A DNA stretch of 64,000 bases from Sitta carolinensis (taxonomy: Eukaryota; Chordata; Aves; Passeriformes; Sittidae): assembly GCA_032173965.1 (NCBI GenBank), contig CM063298.1:9857501-9921500 (forward strand). The letters are read 5' to 3'. Position numbers and translations under genes: made by a program. Each line of letters opens with the position of its first letter. Positions within the stretch are counted from its first letter, which is position 1. The notes below the pieces were generated by a model. It had not been told where the DNA came from, made no database searches, and was given only the letters and a program-made list of their open reading frames with translations. Shown one piece after another: positions 53,620-64,000 of this stretch.

Positions 53620-56600
53620 TGTGACTCCACACCCATCAGGTCTGAGGGAGATGCTGCTGAGGCAATGACCTTCCTGCCTGTGTGTCTGTTTAATCTGAAT
53701 TTATCTGTGACTCTTGCCCACCTGGGTAAGACAGATGTGACCAGCAGGCTCCTCTGGCGCCTGTGGGCTGCTCCCCATCCCTGCAGAGGGTGGGAGGGAT
53801 GCCCACAGAGCAGGAACTCCTGAGAGCCAATGCTGCAGCAGCCTCTGCCACACCACTCTCCTATTTCCACACACACGGGGTAGCAAAATGCCTGCAGGCT
53901 TTCCAGAGAGGTCTGTGAACTGAAAAGCTCCTGATTTTGGGAACTGCCTTTTTGACACTGTCTTAATTGCCAATTGAGAGGAATGTCAGGGTGTCCTGCC
54001 CTCAGGACAGCAGAGCCTGCTGCCAGCCCTGGGAACAGGCACAGCAGGCTGCACCAGTGGCAAGAGCACAGAGTGACTGTGAAACTGGATCTGGGCTCGA
54101 CACAGAGGGAAACAGCACATAATCACAGCAAGAAACCACATCTACTCATTCCAGGGGGACCTTCAAAGTGCTTGTCTGGATTTCTTAAGGTGCTTGGTAG
54201 TGAAGGACCCACCTGGGCAAGCAGTGCCCTTTCTCTCCCTGGGTGTGACTGAAGAAATAGATGGGCAGAGCTCCTTTGTGACTGAATTGTGGATTTGGGT
54301 TTTTGCAGCTGCATCAGGAGGTGACCTGTGGGTCCACACTCCAGGGGTGTGTTCTGACTGCAGCCCCACACAAGAACACTACTGGAGCTGCTGGGAGCTG
54401 CACAGAGAGCAACCACACGTGAGTTTTTTCTCATTTCTTAATATTTACTTCATCCGTGTCCTTGAGTACAAGTAAGGAAAAAAGAGGCTTGTGCATTTCT
54501 GTTTGTTAGCCTGATTTTCAAAGAGTCTTATCTCTTAGCTCCCTGTTGTATTCCAAGAAATCTCTGAGTGCTGAGCACTTCCAAAGATCAGGTGAAGAAT
54601 GCCCATTTCTACAGAACAAGCCTAACTTGCAGCCAGTATTTAAATAATGACATTAAACCCAGGGACAATTCTAGGAAGTTCTAACAAAGCCTGAGAAACT
54701 ATGACTGCTACAAGCATATAGAAGTATGCCTCACAGAAAATTCACAGAAAACAGGGGAAAAAAACCCCAAATAACCCAAGCAAAGAAATAAAAAGCTGCA
54801 TAAAGGGAAAAAGAAGCAGTGTACAAGTTTGCATGCTGCCTGTCAGGCACTCAGGGAAGTGTGATTGCAGTGTTTACCTGTACACAGCTGCCCCCAGCAG
54901 CTCAGAAGGGGCTGCACAGGGGAAAGGGAGTCTAGAAACATACAGGAATTTCTGCATGATTTTCACTGCTGTTACAGTATTTTAAAAATAAAAATAATAA
55001 AAAAATTAAAGCTATCTTCTACAATTCCTGTGCCCAATAATGAACTAATGTCCCTATAAGGGAGCAACCCAAGTCTTTCAAATGTTGTCCAACCTATAGA
55101 AGTGATGAACAAGTGAGAGTTACAGAGATGACTGAATCTGGAGCAGATTGGCAAACCGAGAATTTGGTTTTTTGGGGCTATTGCTCCAAGAAAGAAACTG
55201 GAATCTTGCTGCTAATGGCAGAAGAGTGCCTTTGGCCCATGAGGTAAAGGACTCACTGCTTTCAGCTCAAGAACTCCAACAGGAATCAGCCAACAGCAGT
55301 GGATCCAGAAGGAGTTCTGGCAGGAAATAAGCTGAAAGAATATCTTAGAGAGAAAGATTTTCAACTGTGCTCTGAAGACACAGACAGGAAGGTGTGGATG
55401 CTGAGTAAGAAGTTCTCAGTCTGTATGGCAGCTGAAGGTCCAGCTGGTGAGCACCTCACTTGCTGGGAGTCAGGACACCCAACAGACCTGAAGCCATGGG
55501 ACTGAGAAGCCCTTTTGCTGAGGGAAGGGCCAAAAAGGCTCTGGCTGGAATGGAGATTGGCAGAAAGCCCTCCAGCACAGGAAAAATGTGTGACAGCAGC
55601 ACTCAGACCAAGGGGGAGCTCACAGGGGGGCAGCAAGGCCAAAACACAGGTGACTTAACAGAGCTGGGCAAGCAGAGCTGCCTGCTAAGGAGCAGAGGAA
55701 AATTCCCCTTGCTCTACCTCTGGCAGTGAAAGCAGAGTAAAGTGAGAACTGACCTGCTCTGTGAGCTCAGAGCACAGAGATGAGAGAGAACCCTGCCAGC
55801 CTGACCCCTGGAGCAGCAGGAACTCTCAGCAGGTGTCAGAGCTGCCACATGGAATGAGATGATGCCTCAGCACTGGAGGGAAGAGACTCACTGTGGTGTT
55901 CTATCAGTCAGCATCCACACTTCTTAATATCTTCATAAAACACCAAGTCTGAGCTTGCTCTGGAGAAGCAGCTGCTTAGGATGAGCATGAAGACAGACTG
56001 GGTTCCACTGCATTTCTGAAACTCAGTGGAAGACAAACAGAGCAATGCTGAAAGTCCCAAAGTCACCTCTGAGAACAGGAACCCATGCTCTCCTTTAAAT
56101 GTGCCACCACCCCGTTTGAAGACTGAAGGGAACTCCAGCATGCCCTGACCTGTAAGGCATCACATCACCCAAAATCCATCAGTCAGAGAAGGGAATGAGC
56201 CAGGTAACACTGATCTGCAGATCCTATCAAGAAAGAATATCATCTTTTGAGAGAAATGAGCTGAAAACTGCTTACAAGCAACAGAAAATCTTGCATATTG
56301 CAAATCTTTAATACAGATGGAAGTGCTGTGGATGAAGCATCTCACCTGCTGTGGAGCAGAACCCAGAGTCTCCTGGGGCTGGGAAAGATCAACAGCCAGG
56401 TACCTGTGCTCTCCTCTGGTCATTGAAGTGAGGGAGATACAGACTCCACCACAAGAATTACTGTTCTGGGCAGCTCACATCCCTGAAACATTTCAAATGG
56501 ACCAAGAACTAGGGGCAGGAAAACTGTCTGGAAATAAAACCAAAAGTAAAAATAAAAAAAACCTCAACAAAAATCCCCCCCAAACAAACAAAAACAACCC

Positions 56601-58266
56601 CCCAAACTAATTCAGAGCAGCATAAATACACCTTAGGAGAGGAACCAAAACACATTACAGTCCCCAGAGAAACCTGTGCTAATGGACAGTATTTCCAGTC
56701 CAAAATAGATGAAGCAATCTTTAAAGAAAGAGGAAGAATAAAGTGTAATTGCTAACAGAGTATTTCAGGTATTTATTGAGGAGAATACTGTATAAAGTGC
56801 ACAACTAGCTTTGTTTTGCAATCAAAACAAGAATGTGCTGAGGCATTGCCAAGGTTGCAAACTCATTTCAATCTACAATACAGCCTAGAACAGGGGGCAA
56901 CCTGAAATGCAGCTTTCATGTATTCACATTATTTTGGCCACTGAAGTTTTCAAAGTTCAACCTGCAATGGTGGCTTGAAAATAAAAAAAGTGCCTGTCCT
57001 CTGAAGTGCAAGGTAAGAGTTAGGAGAAGTACACACTGATATGGCCAAAAATTAGTAAGACACAGAGTGAATCAGTAGAAAAACTGAAAAGGAGAGCTCA
57101 GCTGCCCTGCTTGAGGGAAGAAGGGGAGGAGGAGAGAATCCCAGGGAGGCAAACCAAACACTTCAACTGGTGTTGCAATGGTCTGTGCTCCTCCAACACC
57201 AAGAGCAAAGCTGCACCCAAATGCCCAAGAGTGCACGGAAGTGCAGCTCAGGGAGTGAAAGAGCAGGAGCAGAGATCCTGAGCAGCTGTGAGACTACAGC
57301 TGCCAACGAGCAAGGGATGCTGAAGGTTCACAGAGCTTCAAGAAGGGTTGTGAAGGCATTTGCAAGACAGGACTGAGCCTGTTCCAGTAAAGAGATGGCT
57401 GGAAAAAAAGGGAGTAATAGAAAAATGCAAGAGAACTCAGTTTGAAATAATAAACCAGAAAAATATCCACTGCAGCAATGTTATAAACGTGCTTCAGGTA
57501 AGACTTTTCTGTGTCTCAGTTTGTGTTTGTAAAGAGGAATATTGACTCTCAATGATCTAATCACAGCATTTGGAGGATGGTGAACAAAAAACCTGGAACA
57601 GTGGAACAAAAGGATGCAGTTCGTGGGCTGGGGAGAAAAAGGCAGTAACAGTGTGATAAAATGGAGCAAAACTGAGGATCAGATGAAATAGTATGGTTTG
57701 GGATGTTGTAGCTAAGAGCACAGTAAACACTGAGTAAAGGCCACAGTGGTGAGAATCAAGATTTCTCCTGGATCTAAAGCAAGAGTCTGAAGGATCTTTG
57801 CATTGTATGAAATGCTGAAAAAATATATTAACAGCAACACTGAATACTCAATCAGAAATAACAGCAGAAGAAAATAAATACCTTTTCAAAACCAGTCTCC
57901 ACACTACATAACAGTATTTGCTAAGAGCAGTGTTGAAGTTTTGGTGGTTTGCAGTAAGGGTAACAGAAAAAAACTGAGTTAAAGACTCTGATGGTACAGA
58001 AGAGCTGGGCACCTACATCTACACTGAATTCAATCCAGCATCACATATTCATGGCACCTTTGAAAATCAGGCTCCAAAAAGATAAAAGCCAAAACTTAGA
58101 GGGACAAACCCAGTAATTAAAAATACCTAAAGTCTGTGATATCCACCTGAAGAAACCAACAAAGGATATTTAAACCTGAATCCCAAATAAACTATTAGAG
58201 GACTGTCTTTAAGGAGATTCTGTGGAAAAACACCTTGCATGAGCAGGAAAGATTTTAAACATCTCA

Positions 58267-58272
58267 TTTATT
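58267..58272 (-). terminator. GAS7: Possible proximal GAS7 poly(A) signal
   Basis: A minus-strand AATAAA lies about 0.8 kb after the GAS7 stop codon. It would give a shorter transcript if used. Confidence 0.25.
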
Positions 58273-59082
58273 CCTTGGAATACGACCTCCTTCTGTCATT
58301 GAGAGCACTCTGACAGCTAATGAGGTAGGTATAGTACAACCAAGTCTTTCCTGATAAAAAGTGGTGATGGTAACACTTCCAAACTTACCGACTGGCCGAC
58401 AACAGAAAGCATGAAAATGGGTTTATGTATCCCTGAGAGGGAGTATAAAACAGGAAGAACAGGAATCTTCTCCAGCAGATTTTGGGAGAAGGGCCATCAC
58501 TTCACTGCCGTGGTGAAAGACAGCGTTGCAGGAAAGCAATGTATTCACCCAACACTGCTGCAAGATACACAGATTTTCTAAAGAGGGGAGTTAGTTGACT
58601 TGCCTAGGGCCATGGGAGCAGTCAGGGATAGACCTGGGACTCAGGAGCAGGACCTCCTTGCCTCCTGCATCAGTTATCTCCTTGTGTTCAGTTATCTCCT
58701 TGCTGGCCAGAGGCTCTCTGCGTGGTGGTTCTAACATACCCTATAGAGATAGTCATGCAAGGGGTGGAGCACAAAGTCACTGGAGAACAGAGCACTGTCT
58801 GTGCCAGGAAGCAGATTTCTCCTGGAAGCTGCGTGCAATTGGGAACCTCTGGTGGGAAGCACACATCTGGTTTTTTTCACCCTGGAATGTCTGGTGCTTA
58901 AGGCTTAGCACAACGAGGACCATTGTAATGACTAAATGGAATAGAGATAGCCCATACAGGCATAAATTACAAGGTGTCTGTCTGGTAGTGACACAACCTC
59001 TTCCCTATGCTCTTCTGACCCTTAAAAACAAACGTTAGCCTGCTTAATTCAGTGGACTCATCACATCCAGCTAGAGAGCAGT

Positions 59083-59196
59083 CTATATTTCCATGTCCAC
59101 AGGTCGGATATCTCCAGTTTTGTGTTCTTTTACCCACAGTTCCCTGTCTTTGGCAGGATCCACTTTCCGAAGCAACTGATCCACAAGTTCTACTGT
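59083..59196 (-). CDS. GAS7: GAS7 last coding exon
   Basis: Reading minus, the acceptor is CTTCCTTTCAG. It encodes TVELVDQLLRKVDPAKDREL then WVKEHKTGDIRPVDMEI and TAG at 59083-59085. Confidence 0.95.
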   Translation of the reverse strand, partial: TVELVDQLLRKVDPAKDRELWVKEHKTGDIRPVDMEI

Positions 59197-62100
59197 CTGA
59201 AAGGAAGAAAACAAGAATCCAAATGTCAGGGGCACACTTCAAGCAGAGAGTCATTGCTCTGACATGCAGAGCAGCTGTGGGCATGCCTACACTGCATCTG
59301 CAGGCAAGGGAGAGCTGCACATCCATGGGACTGGATGGACAAGGCAGGTCTGAACGTGCAGCCCTGTGGTAAGGAGAGGAGAGGGAGACTTAACAGGAAG
59401 AAGCAGAGACAGGTTTGCTGTGCCAGGCAGCAGCCAGGCAACCTCTGACTCCTGTCCTGCAATCTTCACTTTACACCAACCACAGCTGTACTGAGTCAGC
59501 AAGCATCCCTCATATTTTAATATTTGATAAACGGCCACTGTTTAATAAGGAAAAAAAAAATATATATCCCTTTTCCAACAGTGAAACAATTCAGCATCTT
59601 CCTTGCACTAACAGAAGACCTCAAGGAGTAGAGCATCATGCTGGGAGAGCTAATAATGGCTCATGGTGGCCAACTGGCCTCCAGCTGGTTGTGTCTCCCC
59701 CAAGAAAGAGCTGTGATCCAGCAGCACGAAATGTGGCCACACCAACCAGCTGCCTGCAGACACTTCTCCCACATCCTCTGACAAAAGCCAGTCAGAGCAG
59801 GTCAGGAGGGACCATTCTGCTCAGCTGGAGGGCAGTGAGGACCCCAGGGAGCAGAGAAAAAGCAGACTTACACTTTGGTTGAACATGTCTGTCTCGTGCC
59901 GCAGCTGTGTGTACTGGCACAGATGCTGCCGAATCATCTCCACCCTTTCAACTTCTAGTCTCTCAAGCTCCTGGACATGAAGAAAAACAAGTCCATATTT
60001 TTACTGGGACCTGAGCCTGGAGGCCCAGACAAGGATGATACACAAAATGCTGCCAGTAGGTGTGATACTGCCCCAGGGCCATGCTTTGGAGCTGGACTCT
60101 GTGGTTGCACTCTCCTCTGCTCTGCAAAGAATAAGAAACAGCAAGCGACAGCAGTCATCTCAGCCTGAGCCTAGCAACAGAAAAGAAGGCCAAACCTTTC
60201 CAAAAGGTTCCAAAACTGAGACAACCAAGGCAGAGCAGGGAGCCACTGCCTTCAGGGATGCTGCAAGCAAGAGGGAATCTGTTTCCTGGGAGAAGTTTTA
60301 TGTGCTTCATTGCTGGCTACAGGAATTACAGGGATTCCCTGGGGCAGCAAAAAGCTCAGAGCACTCCCCATCCAAGGAAGGGACCTGTCAGAGCACAGTT
60401 CACCACATGATGAGCTAGGACAAGCTTGCACCTTGCTCAGCTGGCAGTAAGCAGAACCCAGCAACACTTTGCTGGAAAGGCAGGTGGTTTTTAATCTTTC
60501 CTCCTGATATTTTCTGTCTCCCCTCTTCTTCTGGATTCTGGTATTATACACCAAAATCTGCATTTAGTCCTTCTGGACTGAATACACTGAGAACTGTGAG
60601 CAGTTTGGGGCACCACAATATAAAAAAAAAAAAAAGACATTAAGCTGTTAAGAGTGTCCAAAGCAGGGCCACAGATACAGTCAAGGGTCTGGAGGGGAAG
60701 CCTTAGGGGAGGCTCTGGTGAGATCCCACCTGGAGCACTGCAGCCACCTCTGGGGCTGGCAGCACAAGAAGGATGTGCAGCTTCTGGATTAAGTCCAGAG
60801 GAGGCCACAGAGATGCTCCAAGGCAGCTTTAGCAAGCCAGGCTGAGACAGCTGGGGCTGGTAGATCTGCAGGAGAGATGGCCCTGGGGAGACTTCAAAGC
60901 AAATTGTGAAATCGTGGAATACAAGAATTCATTAATGTATAAATGGATTTGGTGATTTATCGTGTGTTCTTCTGTGTTTTTCTTGTGCATTACTTCATCC
61001 CTCCTCAGGACACTTTGAGTGTTCTGCCCCCTAAACAGCCCTGAACTGGTTTAATGCCTTCTGCAAAGAAACAATTATTCCTTCTTTCCCCTAATGATGA
61101 GTTCTTCTTAGGACTCAGAATGGCAAACACAATGTGAGATTTATCACCCCATTTTCCCCGCTGCTTTGCACTGAACCAGCTGTGAATGATGACTTCTGTA
61201 GGCTATTACAATTTTGCAAGATGTTACATACCAGAGTGGTGGTCACCATCTCCTCAAACCACTTGGACTGGGCTTGATTGTAAAGATCCACACAGCGCAT
61301 CAGGTCATCCCCTGGAAGATCAGGACAGTAACACATCAGTCTTTTCCAGCCAGAGCTCAGAAGGAAAGTGCAGGTCAGCTTTTGGAGACCCCAAGGATTT
61401 GAAGATGAACCCTGGTGGAGCTCAGAAGAGTTCTGCTGCATGGTATTTGTTATATGGGCCAACATTTCAACTAAATGCATGCAAAAAGCAGCAGGTGATT
61501 GGGGTGAGAATGAAAGACAAAAACAAGATTCTGAAAGAAAAATATAAGCATTAAGAGCAGTATTTTACAAAATGCCCAGAAATATAAAAAGGAAAGTTGC
61601 TTCAGTTAAAAAAAAAAAAAAAAAAAAGCCATAGATGGAAAGTTGTATTTGAAAATCCAAGGAATTCCAATGGGAAATCAACAATGGTGAGTTGTGGAAC
61701 TGCAGGGCAGCACTCTGGAGGTGAGACTGCAGCCTGAGGTCTCTGTCTTCAAGGGAGGGATGCAGGCCCCAGCTGCTGCAGGAAGGGATGCTGACTGCAG
61801 CCTCAGGCATTCCCCAGCCTCTGGAGGTGCTCATCCAGCTCCTTCTGGGATCAGGGCAGTCACACAAGAAGCTGCAGTCACACAAGAAGCTGCAGTTCTT
61901 CCCATTTATTTCTTTGTTGCAGGACTCTGCACTGACAGAGGGGGAAAGGCAGGTGGCAAATCTGGAGAAAAATTCTCAGAGATTGCTGCTTCCCTGCTAG
62001 GGAATTCTCTTTGTTCTTTAAATGAGGCTCAGTTTCTCTTTCCCTCTCTGATAGTCAGCTCTTGTTCAATAAAAATCGATTATAAAGAAATTCTAAGGAT

Positions 62101-62919
62101 CCAAGGAACAAAGAGACACTGTGAATTTTCAGGTGAATAAAGAACATCTCTCCTGGAGCTTCCTGTTGCTAAACCATAACTTTCCTTTCTCCTCAAATGA
62201 TTGCCTGTACACGTGGTCACAGTGCCAGTGACTCTTCCCAGTCTCCTTAAAATCCAGACACCAATCCTGAGGTTTTACAAATCTCAGAGCTCTGAAGGAC
62301 CACGCTGCCAAGGAACAGCCCTTGTTGAAGGGATGAAACATGGAAGCCCTAGCTAAAACTTATTTTTAGCAAAGGTGCTAACTGAGCTGCATGCATCAGC
62401 TTTGCAGATCTCCAAGAAGATCCTGATGGATCCTGCAGATGTAGCTTGAGCCTCTGTAAAACATGCACAGGTCACAGCAAGTGGCTGTATCCTCAGTGCA
62501 GTACAGCACACACTACTATGTCCTCAGGATTCCTAGAAGAGAAATTATTTTAGTCACCGAGTACCAGTGGAAATAAAACCAAAAAAAAAATCACTTTCAA
62601 GGAAAAAGACAGTAATAGTAAGTGTAATAGGCACCCACAAAGTTGTGGGTGAGTGTGATTTAGGAAAGAAGCAAAGAAGGAACTATGATTTATGGAAGAA
62701 ACACCCTCGGCTAAGCTTCTCTGAATCTGACTCTGGAAGTTCCACGAACATTCAGTAATCTAAGGACACTTCCACGACACAGAAAGATAACTCACCTGCC
62801 TGGGTGGACTTCCTTCTGGCCTTCTTGATTTCCTCTTCTGTCTTGTTGCTGAGTTTCACCTCTAGCTGCTGTGTTTTCATTTCCAGATCCTTCTGCCTCT
62901 CCGTCAAGGCTTTCCGCGC
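59083..62919 (-). CDS. GAS7: GAS7, growth arrest-specific protein 7, 3' part
   Basis: Four exons encode the last 138 residues: 62919-62796, 61311-61232, 59970-59872 and 59196-59083. GAS7 is a cytoplasmic F-BAR protein (often with SH3 and WW domains upstream) that binds membranes and actin and promotes neurite-like outgrowth (family knowledge). The part present includes ARKALTERQKDLEMKTQQLE, KKARRKSTQAGDDLMRCVDL, YNQAQSKWFEEMVTTTLELE and RVEMIRQHLCQYTQLRHETD, the end of the long F-BAR helices. It then has the C terminus TGDIRPVDMEI. Identity to the remembered human protein is near complete; visible differences are conservative. Phases agree throughout and there is no disruption. Upstream exons lie beyond 64000. 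Confidence 0.95.
59872..59970 (-). CDS. GAS7: GAS7 penultimate coding exon
   Basis: The acceptor ends CATGTCCAG and the donor is GTAAGT. It encodes exactly 33 codons, ELERLEVERVEMIRQHLCQY then TQLRHETDMFNQS, both ends in phase 0. Confidence 0.95.
60645..60897 (+). mobile_element. Internal CR1 LINE fragment
   Basis: AGTCCAGAGGAGGCCACAGA and CAGGCTGAGACAGCTGGGGC, with a GGAGACTTCAAAGC end, match the conserved 3' untranslated/ORF2-end region of CR1. It is in a GAS7 intron, antisense to the gene. Confidence 0.75.
61232..61311 (-). CDS. GAS7: GAS7 coding exon, third from last
   Basis: The acceptor is TGATCTTCCAG and the donor is GTATGT. It completes the split Gly codon and encodes DDLMRCVDLYNQAQSKWFEE then MVTTTL. 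Confidence 0.95.
61860..61896. repeat. 18-bp tandem duplication
   Basis: GCAGTCACACAAGAAGCT occurs twice in succession in a GAS7 intron. Confidence 0.9.
62796..62919 (-). CDS. GAS7: GAS7 coding exon, fourth from last
   Basis: It encodes ARKALTERQKDLEMKTQQLE then VKLSNKTEEEIKKARRKSTQ, in phase 0 at its start and leaving one base at the donor GTGAGT. The acceptor (GCATTGCTCCAAG) has a weak pyrimidine tract and AAG, but the human exon junction falls at the same residue. Confidence 0.9.
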
Positions 62920-64000
62920 CTTGGAGCAATGCAAGAAGAGTCAGCAGTTACAGAAGAGAAGAACTGGCAGCTGCTTTCAGCCTTCTAGGACTCCTCCCCA
63001 CGAGTGACTCTCAGCAGAAAGTCAGCAACTTTGCAGGGAAGTGGGTCCTAACAGGGATTCAGGTTCTTACACCACCACATGGAGCTCACAGAAGTGTCCT
63101 ACGACCACGGAGGAGTCACCACCCCCAAATCACAAACACATCTGAGCCCTTCACAGAGTCTTAGAGAGGCAAAGGGCTGATGGCACCAGCAGGCCCTCCT
63201 GCTTCTTAACAGCTTTCTCACTCTTTTTGGAAGGAAACAGAGCTGGAGCCTCTTTTCAAATGCCTTAAACAGCATCATTACCAAGACACCTCTTCCATTC
63301 ACTTTTCTTAGGATCTCAATCACTGAAGTGTTTTCAAGTATTTCACAAAATTTGTCTTTAAGCATGTTCTGGACTCAATGCACACCTCACAAACGAACAA
63401 TAGGAACTTAATTCAGAAAAACTTATTCAGGTTCATGCCAACAGTAGAAATCAGGAATGGAGATTTGGTTACAACTGATGACTTGAACTACTTCACTCAG
63501 AAGTTCATCAAGCTGTTAAAACCTGATTTATCAGTACTAATACATATTATACAGGAAAATTAGTGAAGTACCTTAACAATTAACATTATCAAATGCCATT
63601 TGTTGCATGCAGGCCGACAAACTCATAAAAATGACTCGTTTTGCATGGATTTGCTATGAAATATGCCACGTTTATTCTTTATATTGTACTGGTGTTTCAA
63701 ACTAAATTGGCATGACTGTAATTTTCTTAGCACCTTGCTGTTTAGATTCTACAGTCACACCAGCCTAAGTTGCAGCACTTTGAAGCATTCCTGGAATTTT
63801 TTCCATGTGCAGATCTCCAGGGAGCTGCAGGAGAGCAATCCCTGAGGGGCTGAGTGCCCCACAGCCACAGCTCTTCCCTGCTCTCACTCCTCCTTCCCAA
63901 GGTTATTCCTAATTCACTCTTCCCAACATTGCTACTGAGTTGCTCTGCAGATAGGAGTGTGAAGAACTCGGTGTTTTGCAGAAAAATGCCTTCCTTGCCT
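62920..64000 (-). other. GAS7: GAS7 intron running off the right edge
   Basis: The preceding GAS7 exon (expected to contain KKCDHHIADLRKQLA) was not found before the window ends. I see no other gene or clear repeat here. Confidence 0.6.

Larger units (their letters stand above)
50816..59082 (-). other. GAS7: Probable long 3' UTR of GAS7
   Basis: Sequence continues without another recognised gene from the GAS7 stop codon to a minus-strand AATAAA at 50830-50835. GAS7 mRNA is known to have a several-kilobase 3' UTR in mammals, so an 8.2-kb UTR is plausible. An earlier signal at 58267-58272 could also be used. The stretch contains a 60-68 bp tandem repeat at 53149-53619 and an A-rich/C-rich tract at about 56540-56605. 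Extent is inferred, not shown. Confidence 0.5.

Noticed and set aside
53406..53876. 156-codon minus-strand frame with repeated LPVLPSTGT-type peptides
   Set aside because: It translates the 60-68 bp tandem repeat within the presumed GAS7 3' UTR.
58595..59038. 147-codon plus-strand open frame next to the GAS7 stop codon
   Set aside because: It lies antisense to the GAS7 3' UTR and resembles no known protein.

Overview
The window is vertebrate nuclear DNA, most probably from a bird and perhaps a songbird. The clues are several copies of the chicken-repeat-1 (CR1) LINE, whose 3' ends read CCTTCCAACC followed by ATTCTRTG-type repeats, endogenous-retrovirus-like LTR sequence, long simple-sequence arrays, and single-copy genes split into short exons with GT-AG introns. 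Species cannot be fixed from sequence reading alone.

Four genes were found by assembling exons and comparing the products with remembered vertebrate proteins. (1) DHRS7C, plus strand, coding exons 2802-8736: an SDR-family membrane protein. As written it carries a one-base deletion at the catalytic YxxxK motif. (2) GSG1L2, minus strand, 22456 down to 13726: five coding exons and an intact 292-residue four-pass (claudin/PMP22-like) protein. (3) GLP2R, plus strand, 24250-44541: thirteen coding exons and an intact 517-residue class B GPCR for glucagon-like peptide 2. (4) The 3' part of GAS7, minus strand, 62919 down to 59083: the last four coding exons, covering the end of the F-BAR region and the C terminus, probably followed by a long 3' UTR reaching about 50.8 kb. 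The rest of GAS7 lies beyond the right edge.

Region by region: 1-2.7 kb is gene-free flank with a CR1 piece. DHRS7C and GSG1L2 converge on an intergenic stretch of about 5 kb (8.8-13.6 kb) that contains an 83-bp minisatellite. GSG1L2 and GLP2R diverge from a 1.8-kb interval that holds a degenerate copy of GSG1L2 exon 2 and a long hexanucleotide array. GLP2R and GAS7 converge on 44.8-50.8 kb, where I see no gene; recoverin (RCVRN), which lies between these two genes in mammals as I recall, was not found there.

The four genes do not form a pathway. Their adjacency is a conserved vertebrate synteny block. The unusual features are the DHRS7C frameshift, the bidirectional poly(A)-signal minisatellite between two convergent genes, the orphan exon-2-like sequence, two near-identical 317-bp segments in GLP2R introns, and a solo LTR with a visible 6-bp target duplication. 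I found no evidence of a wholly new biological system.
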